A DNA stretch of 64,000 nucleotides from Alphaproteobacteria bacterium (lineage in GTDB: Bacteria; Pseudomonadota; Alphaproteobacteria; Micropepsales; Micropepsaceae), in assembly GCA_947473475.1 (NCBI GenBank), contig CANJBZ010000003.1, positions 1 through 64,000 of the forward strand, written 5' to 3'. Within the stretch, counting starts at the first letter, position 1. Each line of letters starts with the position of its first letter. The notes beneath the pieces are model-generated. The model had not been told where the DNA came from, did no database searches, and saw nothing but the letters and a program-made list of their open reading frames with translations. This document shows positions 35,645-44,257 of the stretch, in pieces. A program made the translations under genes and the position numbers.

Positions 35645-36397
35645 TCAGTACCACTTGCGCAGGCGGACGTCGGAGGCGGCGCCGACGAGCGTCTTGAACT
35701 TGTTCACGTCGCTCATGCCCGTGTGATACGGGTAGACGATCTTCGGCTTGAAGTCCTTTACCCACGTGGCGGCGGCTTCTTCCGTCATCGTGTACGGCAG
35801 GTTGAACGGCACGAAGGCCACGTCGATGTTCGGCAGGACCTTCAGCTCCGGCGTCTCTTCGGTGTCGCCCGCGAGATAAACGCGCTTGCCGCCCATGGTC
35901 AGCACATAGCCGTTGTCGCGACCCTTGGGGTGGAACATCAGGCGGTCCGGCGTCGTGTTGTATTCCACGACCGCTTCGATGGGGACGCCGGCATAGGTCT
36001 GCTTGTCGCCGTTCTTCATCACTTTGGTCTTCGCCTGCAGCGCGGCGGGCATCATGCCGAACACGCTTTGCGGGGCGACGATGACGGTGTTCGGGCCAAC
36101 GAGGTCCGTCAGCGTGGGAACGTCGAAATGATCGCCATGCTCATGTGTGATCAGAATCAGATCGGGGGCCGCGGCAGCCTTGAAATCGGCCGCGCCGTTC
36201 TTGCCCGGCGGGAAGCTGGTCGGGTCGGCGACGATGCGCTTGCCGTTCCAGGTCAGCACCAGACCGGCGTGGTGGACCGGATGGATGGTCAGATTGCCGT
36301 TGCTGGTGGGAATTTGGTCGTCCTGCGCCATAGCCTGCGACGCCAGTGCGAGCGCGGCAAACGCCACGGCTGCACCGAAAATGCGAAATCCTTTCAC
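35645..36397 (-). CDS. Secreted UPF0173-like metal-dependent hydrolase (MBL fold)
   Basis: Signal peptide; LILITHEHGDHFDVPTL; KRVYLAGDTEETPELKVL. Confidence 0.85.
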   Translation of the reverse strand: MKGFRIFGAAVAFAALALASQAMAQDDQIPTSNGNLTIHPVHHAGLVLTWNGKRIVADPTSFPPGKNGAADFKAAAAPDLILITHEHGDHFDVPTLTDLVGPNTVIVAPQSVFGMMPAALQAKTKVMKNGDKQTYAGVPIEAVVEYNTTPDRLMFHPKGRDNGYVLTMGGKRVYLAGDTEETPELKVLPNIDVAFVPFNLPYTMTEEAAATWVKDFKPKIVYPYHTGMSDVNKFKTLVGAASDVRLRKWY

Positions 36398-36553
36398 GGT
36401 AGTCCCTCTCGTTTTGGTTCAGGAAGTAAGCCCGGCCTTCATGTAGGGGGCGACCGGTGCCGACGCGGCTTATACTGCAGTGCGGCAGGCAATGGCTAGG
36501 CGCACTTGAGACGGAGAAAGGCTATACTGCCGCGTCCCTTGGGAGCCCCGCCT

Positions 36554-37366
36554 ATGAAACTGCGTCTTTGGCAGGTGGATGCCTTCGCGTCACGGCCTTT
36601 TGCCGGCAATCCGGCGGCTGTTGTGCCGCTGGACGAATGGTTGCCGGATGCGACGCTGCAGGCGATCGCCAACGAGAACAATCTGTCGGAAACCGCCTAT
36701 CTGGTGCCGCAAGGGCCGGGACAGTACGCGCTGCGCTGGTTCACGCCGCAGGCGGAAGTGCCGTTGTGCGGCCATGCGACATTGGCCACGGGATGGGTGG
36801 TGTTGAACGAACTGGACCGCAATCTCGATGTGGTTCGATTTGCCACCAAGAGCGGCGAATTGACGGTGGAGCGCGGGCAAAACGGCCTGCTGAGAATGGC
36901 GCTTCCGTCCGATCAGGCCGCACCCTTCGCTGCGGCCGAGGGTGCAGCCGAAATGCTGGGGCGCGCTCTTGGCGTTCCTCCGCCTGCCGAGTTTTTCATG
37001 GGCCGTTATCTGGGGGCCGTCTGGGAGGACGCGTCCGACATTCGCCGCATGACGCTCGGCGATATCGCGCCCGTTTTGCGGCCCACGGGAACGTGGGGCC
37101 TTGTGGTGACCGCACCCGGCGACTCGACGCCTTACGATTTCGTCTCCCGCTTCTTCACCATCGATCACGGTGTGCCCGAAGACCCGGTGTGCGGCTCGGC
37201 CCATTGCCTGCTCACGCCCTTCTGGGCGAAGCGCCTCGGTAAATCGACCTTGCGCGCCTATCAGGCCAGCCCGCGCGGCGGCGATCTTCTGTGCACGGAC
37301 GAAGGCGAGCGCGTGATTCTATCCGGCCCCTGCGCCCTCTACATGCGCGCCGAAATTACAATTTAA
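36554..37366 (+). CDS. PhzF-family isomerase/epimerase
   Basis: WQVDAFASRPFAGNPAAVVPLDEWLPD; NNLSETAYLV; FTPQAEVPLCGHATLATGWVV; EDPVCGSAHCLLTPFWA. Confidence 0.93.
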   Translation: MKLRLWQVDAFASRPFAGNPAAVVPLDEWLPDATLQAIANENNLSETAYLVPQGPGQYALRWFTPQAEVPLCGHATLATGWVVLNELDRNLDVVRFATKSGELTVERGQNGLLRMALPSDQAAPFAAAEGAAEMLGRALGVPPPAEFFMGRYLGAVWEDASDIRRMTLGDIAPVLRPTGTWGLVVTAPGDSTPYDFVSRFFTIDHGVPEDPVCGSAHCLLTPFWAKRLGKSTLRAYQASPRGGDLLCTDEGERVILSGPCALYMRAEITI

Positions 37367-37419
37367 GTCCCCTCTCCCCGTTTCGGGGAGAGGGCTAGGG
37401 TGAGGGGGCGGTCTAACCG

Positions 37420-38697
37420 TTACGCCGGGTTTACCGCTACTTTGCGCGGGCTCATCTTGCGGCCCATGACCACCACGATCAGGCCGGAGATCGTCATCGC
37501 CACCGCCATCGCCGCCATGGCAGACGAATAGTTGCCGCTTGTTTCCTTAAGATATCCCACGCCCCAGGGCCCAATGAAGCGCCCCAGGCTGCCGATTGTG
37601 TTCACGAAACCCACGCCCGCCGCTGCCGCCGTCCCGGCCAGGAACGTGGAAGGCAGGCTGAAGAACGGGCCGTTATAGGCCAGGGTTCCGATCAGCGCGA
37701 TCGCCAGCGCGAACAACACCAACGCGTTTGACTGCGTGGCTGCTGCCACAAAAAGGGCGGCGCCGGCGAGCAGAAGCGAACTTGCAACATGCCAGACGCG
37801 CTCGCCCGTGGCGTCGCTGTGCCGTGCCCACCAGATCATCACGACCATGGAGGCAATGAAGCACAACGCCACCACGAAGCCTGTGGCGAAATTCGAAAAG
37901 CCCATGTCGCGCACGATCTGGGGCAGCCAAAGCTGCACGCCGTACAGTCCGATCTGGTTGCCCAGGAGCACGAGCCCAAGTCCGATCACGCGTATGTCGA
38001 GCAGCGCCGGCCACATGGTGCGATGATCGCTGCCGCGCTCATCCTGCTTCACGCGCGCTATGACGATGGCTTTTTCCTCAGCGGTGAGGAACGACGCCGT
38101 GGCCGGACTGTCGGGCAGATATTTCAGCGAAAAGAAAGCCAGCACGGTCGCGGGCAGGCCTTCCAGGATGAACATCCACTGCCAGCCATGCAGCCCCCAG
38201 ACGCCGTCCAGACCGAGTATGCTCGTCGAAAGCGGTCCGCCGATAATATTGGCCAGCGGAATCGCGGCCATGAAAATGCCGACAAACCGGCTGCGCCAGG
38301 ATTGCGGAAACCAATACGTCATATAGAGCAGCATGCCCGGAAAGAACCCGGCTTCCGCGATGCCCAGCAGAAAACGCAGGCCGTAATAGCTATACGGTCC
38401 CGTCATGAAGGCGTTGGACGCGGAGATCAGTCCCCACACCGCCAGGATCGTGAAAATCCAGCGCCGGGCGCCGAATTTTTCCAGCATCAGATTGGCGGGC
38501 ACCTGAAAGATCATGTAGCTGATGAAGAAAATGCTGGCGCCGAGCCCGAAGACTGCGGGCGACAGCCCAAGGTCTTTGTTCATGGTCAAGGCCGCGAAGC
38601 CGACATTCACCCGGTCGATATAATTGACCACGTAAAGCAGCATGACGAAGGGCAGGAGCCGTTTGGCGATCCGCCCAAAGATCACATCTTCATTCAT
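37420..38697 (-). CDS. MFS transporter (anion:cation symporter/phthalate-permease-like)
   Basis: RLLPFVMLLYVVNYIDRVNVGFAALTMNKDLGLSPAVFGLGASIFFISY. Confidence 0.9.
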   Translation of the reverse strand: MNEDVIFGRIAKRLLPFVMLLYVVNYIDRVNVGFAALTMNKDLGLSPAVFGLGASIFFISYMIFQVPANLMLEKFGARRWIFTILAVWGLISASNAFMTGPYSYYGLRFLLGIAEAGFFPGMLLYMTYWFPQSWRSRFVGIFMAAIPLANIIGGPLSTSILGLDGVWGLHGWQWMFILEGLPATVLAFFSLKYLPDSPATASFLTAEEKAIVIARVKQDERGSDHRTMWPALLDIRVIGLGLVLLGNQIGLYGVQLWLPQIVRDMGFSNFATGFVVALCFIASMVVMIWWARHSDATGERVWHVASSLLLAGAALFVAAATQSNALVLFALAIALIGTLAYNGPFFSLPSTFLAGTAAAAGVGFVNTIGSLGRFIGPWGVGYLKETSGNYSSAMAAMAVAMTISGLIVVVMGRKMSPRKVAVNPA

Positions 38698-38790
38698 TCT
38701 GTCGTTCCGCCCCGTTTTCGTGCGCTGTGCGCTTTTGGGCACGCTAGCACAGTCCCGCCGCCATGCCACAGGGCCTCGGTACGGGCGAGG

Positions 38791-39870
38791 TCACATCTTC
38801 AAGGGTTTGAAATAGCCGGTCAGTTCAAGATAGCCGCGGCCGCCGTGTACGCGCGCTGCCCCTTCCCAATAGACGGGGCCGCCCCCGGCGCGGCTGTCCA
38901 GCTCCTGATCGTCGAACAGAGGCGCAATGCGCCATTCCTTCGTGGCGGGGCCAAGCCGCACCGATAGGTTTTGCTCCACCGGATAATCCGTGCCGGTGCG
39001 CGGCGAATGCCACCGCCTTACCGGGGCGAATGCGACGTCGCCGGGGGCGAGATGCGTCAGGGCGCCCTTGGCATCGCGATACGACCCGCCCGCCCACAGA
39101 GCCTGTCCTTGGGCGTCGCGAATCCGGAACGCCATCAGCGCGCCGCCGTCGTCAAAGTTGAAGCCGGCCCAGTCCCATCCAACAGCGCCCGGCGCGAGAT
39201 AGGCCGAAGACCATTCGCGGTCCAGCCAGGCGGTTCCTTTTACGGCGGCCTTGCGGCCGTTGCGCGTGACCGTCCCAGACACCAGCAGATGCGGCAGGCT
39301 GTAATAATGGCTCGCCTGCGCGGGCAGGGGGCCCTTGCGGCTGTAGCCTTCTTCGCCCTCAAGCATCACGGGCTGGGTTGGCGTGAAACCCAGGTCGAGC
39401 GCGAAATCCTTACCGCCCGCATGTGTCGTCATGCGCCCGTTTGCGTCGCGTTTCAGCGTCCAATCGTTCAGCGTCACGTCCATATCGGCCATTGAGGCTT
39501 GTGCGAGGCCAAAGCCTTCCCGCGCGATCCGCTGATCGTGCAGCAAATGGCCGGTTTGCGGATCGGACAGCGCCGCGTGCGCGAACAATATCTGCTTGGG
39601 CGCAAAGGCGCTGTCGTTGCGTTGATCGGTGGAAGTCCGTGTACGGAAGAACGTCACCTGGAAGCCCACGGAGCGTCCGTCCTCCGTATCGAGCCAGCCC
39701 GTGATGTACCACCACTCCGTCCGGAATTCGGGATGGGCGCCGTGGTCGCGCGGGAAGCTCAGCGTCACGCCGGGACGGACTTCCGCATAATTCGGCAGGA
39801 CCGGCGTGTCGGCGGCATGCCCGATGGTTGCGAGCAGGATCAGCGCCAACGCCCATTTCAAGGCGCGCAT
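38791..39870 (-). CDS. AttH/CrtC-like lipocalin-domain secreted hydrolase
   Basis: FPRDHGAHPEFRTEWWYITGWL; GTAWLDREWSSAYLAPGAVGWDWAGFNFDDG. Confidence 0.88.
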   Translation of the reverse strand: MRALKWALALILLATIGHAADTPVLPNYAEVRPGVTLSFPRDHGAHPEFRTEWWYITGWLDTEDGRSVGFQVTFFRTRTSTDQRNDSAFAPKQILFAHAALSDPQTGHLLHDQRIAREGFGLAQASMADMDVTLNDWTLKRDANGRMTTHAGGKDFALDLGFTPTQPVMLEGEEGYSRKGPLPAQASHYYSLPHLLVSGTVTRNGRKAAVKGTAWLDREWSSAYLAPGAVGWDWAGFNFDDGGALMAFRIRDAQGQALWAGGSYRDAKGALTHLAPGDVAFAPVRRWHSPRTGTDYPVEQNLSVRLGPATKEWRIAPLFDDQELDSRAGGGPVYWEGAARVHGGRGYLELTGYFKPLKM

Positions 39871-42443
39871 CACCAATCCTCCCGCACGGCACGAATGGCA
39901 TCGCCGGAAAGCGCCCGGCGTCCGGCTATCAGCGCCGTTCCTGCCGATGCAGCAACCAGCGCTACGGCAACCGTGGCGAATAGAACGAAGGGAAGGCGCG
40001 TTTCCATCGTCCAGTGAAACGACTGCGGATTGATGACGTGGATTAGAACCTGGCTGATCGCGATGCCCAGGCCAATTCCCGCAACGACGCCGACCGAACC
40101 GAGCAGCGCGCCCTCCGCCGCCAGCATGCCGACGATCTGCCGCTTCAGCACGCCGATGTGCCGCAGCATCCCGAATTCCTTGGTGCGCGCCAGTGTTTGC
40201 GCCGAAAATGTCGCGGCGACTCCGGCCAATCCAACAAGAATGGCGATGGCCTCCAAAAGATACGTCACCGCGAAGCTGCGGTCGAAAATCTGCAGCGATA
40301 ATTTGCGCAAGTCGCGCGACGGCACGAAGGACACGCGCCCGGCAAGCGAGGGCGGCATCACCGCGCGCATGGCATCCGGCAAGGACGCGCTATCCGCGCC
40401 GGGCTTCAGCGAGATCGCGGCATCGGAGCGCAAGCGGTCGCCGGTCAAACGGACATAGTCGGGCGAGGCCATGGCGACGGTGCCTTGCTGCCGGCCGTAA
40501 TCACGCCAGATGCCGGCCACGAAAACGCGTGTGCTGCCGGACGCCCCCGAAAGCGGAAGGTCCATGTAGTCGCCTGCCCGATACGGATAAAGCCAGGTGG
40601 CCGGTTCGGACAGCCACACGGGAATCGCGCCGTCGGGAATGGGCCGCGACGATCCAATGAGCGGAAGCAGCGCGGACGGATTGGCTGGGTCGATGTCTTC
40701 CGCCAGCAAGGTGATCGGCGGCTGATCGGGCGACAGACGCAACGGCGTGACTTTGCGGAAGTGAATGGATTGCAGGCCGGGCACCGTGGCCATGCGCTGC
40801 TGCACATCCGGCGCAAAGGCATTGTAGTCGTCGCCTTCCACCCGCAGGTAGATGTCAGCGGGCAATATTTGCACCAGCCAACTGTCCACCGAATTGCGGA
40901 AGCTCCAGACCATGACGGCCATCGCGATCATCAGACTGGTGCTCGCGACAATGCCGCATAGTGCAATGGCCGCTTGGGAGGGCGCGCCCCACAGATGCTT
41001 GGAGGCGAGGTGGCCCGAAACCCCGAAGGTGACATGCTGCAACGGCGTCAGCAGCACGCGCGCCAACAGCGGCATCGCGCCGACGCCGCCCGCCAGCAAA
41101 AACGCCACGGAGATGTAACCGAACAGCGGCAGCCCGCCGATCGCCGGCAGGAAAGCGCAAACGGCTCCGGCCAGCAGCAGCGCGAGAGCGATGCGCCAGC
41201 CCGGCGCGCGTCGTGGGTCGGCGGCATCGCCGGCATCTTTTAGGGCGATGGCCGGTTGTGCTTGCGCCGCCTGTCGCGCAGGTAAGACGCTGCCGATTAG
41301 GGCTGCGAGCAGCCCAAGCCCGAAGAAGCTCAGCGCCGCCCCTGGCGCGAAAATAAGCTGTGGCCGCGTGCCGCTGAAATAGCCGCCCCCCAGATCGCCC
41401 CCGAGAAAACTCAGCGCGCCTTGCGCGAGGAACAGTCCCGCGCCGAGCCCGAGCGCGGCGCCGATGCCGCCGACAACAGCGCCTTCCACCAGCACTTGAA
41501 ACAGCAGCGCCCGCCGCTGCACGCCCAGCACGCGCAACAAGGCAAACTGCGAGCGCCTGCGCGCCACCGACAAGGCCTGCGCGGAAAAGGCAAGAAAGCC
41601 GCCGGTGAGCAGCGCCATCAGCGCAACCATGTCCAGGTTCACGCGGTAGGCGCGCGAGAGCGCATCGGTGCGCCGCTCTTGCGTCGTCTCGTTGACGATC
41701 TCCGCATCCCTGGGGAGTAGCGCGGCCAGTGCATTCCTGACGCGCGGTTCGTCGGCGCCTTCCACGAATTTCAGATCGACACGTTGCAAGCGGCCAAGCC
41801 GGTTCAAGCGCCACTGCGCGGTGGCAATATCCACCACCGCAAGCCTCTGTCCCTCGGCGACACCGGGAAGCGTACCGGCGATCGTGAACGCAAGCGTTTG
41901 TCCGGCGGCAGAGACCTGTATTTCGTCGCCTGGCTTCTTGTTCAGAGCCAGCAGCGCCGCTTGCGAAAGAAAGATGGACGTCTCGCCCAAGGCGTTGTCC
42001 GTGGCCGAAGGAGGAGCCGCGGTCTGGGTCGTTTCCGCCGCAACGGGCCGTCCCATCAGGTTGGGCGTAACAAGCCCCGCGCGAAACGGATCGATGCCGA
42101 GAAGTGTGAGAGGCACTTTTCCATCGATGGACGCGGGCAGTTCGACGACGGGACTTGCCGCCGCAATGCCGGGGGTTCGCGCCAGTTTGGGATACAGCGC
42201 CTCTTCGAAGCCGAGCGGTGTCCTCGCGTGTACCTGAAAGTCGGCATCGCCGTTCACGGTTCTGACCGCGCGGGAGAATTCGTTCAGCGCCGAGGCATTA
42301 ATCAAATGCACCGCAAAGCCAAGTGCAACGCCCACGGCAATCGCGAGCGCCGCCAGGATCACGCGGGCCGGATGCGCGCGCCACTCGCCGGCGATCATCC
42401 AGCGCGTGGCGACGCCGCTGAGACCGCACATGTCAGCGGCCAT
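39870..42443 (-). CDS. FtsX-like ABC transporter permease
   Basis: Multiple TM segments; duplicated FtsX-type domains; overlaps the ATPase gene. Confidence 0.88.
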   Translation of the reverse strand: MAADMCGLSGVATRWMIAGEWRAHPARVILAALAIAVGVALGFAVHLINASALNEFSRAVRTVNGDADFQVHARTPLGFEEALYPKLARTPGIAAASPVVELPASIDGKVPLTLLGIDPFRAGLVTPNLMGRPVAAETTQTAAPPSATDNALGETSIFLSQAALLALNKKPGDEIQVSAAGQTLAFTIAGTLPGVAEGQRLAVVDIATAQWRLNRLGRLQRVDLKFVEGADEPRVRNALAALLPRDAEIVNETTQERRTDALSRAYRVNLDMVALMALLTGGFLAFSAQALSVARRRSQFALLRVLGVQRRALLFQVLVEGAVVGGIGAALGLGAGLFLAQGALSFLGGDLGGGYFSGTRPQLIFAPGAALSFFGLGLLAALIGSVLPARQAAQAQPAIALKDAGDAADPRRAPGWRIALALLLAGAVCAFLPAIGGLPLFGYISVAFLLAGGVGAMPLLARVLLTPLQHVTFGVSGHLASKHLWGAPSQAAIALCGIVASTSLMIAMAVMVWSFRNSVDSWLVQILPADIYLRVEGDDYNAFAPDVQQRMATVPGLQSIHFRKVTPLRLSPDQPPITLLAEDIDPANPSALLPLIGSSRPIPDGAIPVWLSEPATWLYPYRAGDYMDLPLSGASGSTRVFVAGIWRDYGRQQGTVAMASPDYVRLTGDRLRSDAAISLKPGADSASLPDAMRAVMPPSLAGRVSFVPSRDLRKLSLQIFDRSFAVTYLLEAIAILVGLAGVAATFSAQTLARTKEFGMLRHIGVLKRQIVGMLAAEGALLGSVGVVAGIGLGIAISQVLIHVINPQSFHWTMETRLPFVLFATVAVALVAASAGTALIAGRRALSGDAIRAVREDW

Positions 42444-43128
42444 CGTGTTCCCGCAAACCGCTGCGCGCGAGCAAGAGTGTGCGGTCCGCGACCGCCGCGG
42501 CGACATGGGAATGGGTGACCAGCAAAACGCCCGCGCCGGATTCGCGTACCGCCGTTGCAAACAGTTCGAGAATGCGCGCCGCCGTTTCGGGATCGAGGTT
42601 GCCGGTCGGCTCGTCCGCCAGGATCAGCGCGGGTTTGTGTACTAGCGCCCGTGCAATCGCGACCCGTTGCAGCTCGCCGCCGGACAGCGCGCGGGGAAAA
42701 TCATTGCCGCGGCCGGACAGGCCGGCGGACGCCAGCATCGCGTGGGCCCGCTCCTCCGCCTCCCGCGCCTTCATGTGCTGCAGCACCAGGGGCAGCGCCA
42801 CGTTCTGAGCCAGCGTCAGATGCGGCAGTATGTGAAAGGCCTGGAACACGAAGCCGATGGCGGCCAACCGAAGCTTTGTCCGGGCATCGTCGTCCAGACC
42901 GTCCAAAACCGTGCCCCGAATGGCAATGCTGCCGGAATCGGCGGTGTCCAGCCCGGCGATCAGATTGAGCAGGGTGGACTTGCCCGCGCCGGATTCCCCC
43001 ATGATGGCGACGAATTCGCCCGGCGCGACCGCCATATCAAGTCCATCGAACAGCACCCGGCCGCCGGGTACCGACTTTTTCAGGGACGTGACGGACAGCA
43101 AGGGGGAAGCAGGGGAGGGCGTGCGCAT
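42433..43128 (-). CDS. ABC transporter ATPase (LolD/MacB type)
   Basis: Walker A GESGAGKSTLLNLIAGL; signature LSGGELQRVAIARALVHKPALILADEPTGNLDPET. Confidence 0.94.
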   Translation of the reverse strand: MRTPSPASPLLSVTSLKKSVPGGRVLFDGLDMAVAPGEFVAIMGESGAGKSTLLNLIAGLDTADSGSIAIRGTVLDGLDDDARTKLRLAAIGFVFQAFHILPHLTLAQNVALPLVLQHMKAREAEERAHAMLASAGLSGRGNDFPRALSGGELQRVAIARALVHKPALILADEPTGNLDPETAARILELFATAVRESGAGVLLVTHSHVAAAVADRTLLLARSGLREHDGR

Positions 43129-43175
43129 TGTCCTACCCTAACGCAGTGAGTCGCTAGCTAGCGGAAAATTCAGTT

Positions 43176-43327
43176 GATCCTCCCCTGCGAAGCGGGGGAG
43201 GGGGGCGACAGCCGCGCCGAACTTTCTGCGACGAAAATCAAGCCATACGAATTCTACGCGCTGCAACCGCCCCCTCCACCATGCTTCGCATGGCTCCCCG
43301 CCGCGCGCTACGCGCGCATGGGAGGAG
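43176..43327. repeat. Composite palindrome-core-palindrome element, copy C
   Basis: gatcctcccctgcgaagcgggggagggggg ... ccgccccctccaccatgcttcgcatggctcccc. Confidence 0.75.
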
Positions 43328-43337
43328 CTACAAAACA

Positions 43338-43368
43338 AAAGCCCCGGAGGCAGGACCTCCGGGGCTTC
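43338..43368. terminator. Hairpin AAAAGCCCCGGAGG-CAGGA-CCTCCGGGGCTT
   Basis: Long GC-rich stem downstream of the BI-1-family gene. Confidence 0.75.
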
Positions 43369-43391
43369 GCTTATTATACGCAGTGACTGTC

Positions 43392-44132
43392 TTAGCGGCG
43401 GTCGCCCATGAGGCGGAGCAGCATCAGGAACAGGTTAATGAAGTCCAGATAGAGCGTCAGCGCGCCCATGATGGCATTCTTGCCGGTAACCGTGCCGTCG
43501 TTACCGACGTAATAGCCTTCCTTGATCTTCTGCGTGTCATAGGCCGTCAGCCCGGTGAAGATCACCACGCCGAGGACCGAGATCAACCACGACATCATGC
43601 CGGACTGGAGGAACATGTTCACCAGTGAGGCAATGAGAATGCCGATCAGGCCCATGAACAGGAACGAGCCCAAGCCCGTCAGGTCCCGCTTCGTGGTGTA
43701 GCCCCAAAGGCTCATGGCGCCGAACGTCGCCGAGGTGACGAAGAACACCTGCGCCACGCTTGCGCCCGTGTAGAGCAGCAAGATCGGCGTCAAGCCGATG
43801 CCCATAAGCGCGGCATAACCCCAGAAGGTCGCCTGCACGGCGCTAAGGCTCATCTGCCGAAGGCGGAAGCCCAGCAGCATCACGAGGCCCAGCGGGGCGA
43901 ACAGCGCCACCCATCCGAGCGGCGACATCGAATAGCCGCGCGCGGTGAAGGTGAAGAACAGCGACCGGAACGGCGTGTCCAGCGAGGTGACGTACGCGCT
44001 TACGCCCGTGAGCGCTAAGCCCAGCAGCATGTAGTTGTAGACGCGAAGCATGTAAGCCCGAAGGCCCACATCGATGGCAGCAGCGTCCGCCGCGCCACCC
44101 CAGCTCCGAACCCTGTTGTCATATTCGGCCAT
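43392..44132 (-). CDS. Bax inhibitor-1/YccA family membrane protein
   Basis: GLRAYMLRVYNYMLLGLALTGVSAYV...YDTQKIKEGY...ALTLYLDFINLFLMLLRLMGDRR. Confidence 0.92.
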   Translation of the reverse strand: MAEYDNRVRSWGGAADAAAIDVGLRAYMLRVYNYMLLGLALTGVSAYVTSLDTPFRSLFFTFTARGYSMSPLGWVALFAPLGLVMLLGFRLRQMSLSAVQATFWGYAALMGIGLTPILLLYTGASVAQVFFVTSATFGAMSLWGYTTKRDLTGLGSFLFMGLIGILIASLVNMFLQSGMMSWLISVLGVVIFTGLTAYDTQKIKEGYYVGNDGTVTGKNAIMGALTLYLDFINLFLMLLRLMGDRR

Positions 44133-44257
44133 AATGGCTCTCCAATAAATCTCTTGATCCGAGGGGATCGCGGCTAATATCGGGCTTTGCGCCCGCAACA
44201 TCAATGGGTGGATGTCCGAAACCCCGCCGGCGGATTTCCGGAAATTAATAATCGCAA

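Noticed and set aside
37367-37408. cccctctccccgtttcggggagagggctagggtgaggggg after phzF considered as a composite element
   Set aside because: Single hairpin between convergent genes; best explained as a bidirectional terminator or half element.
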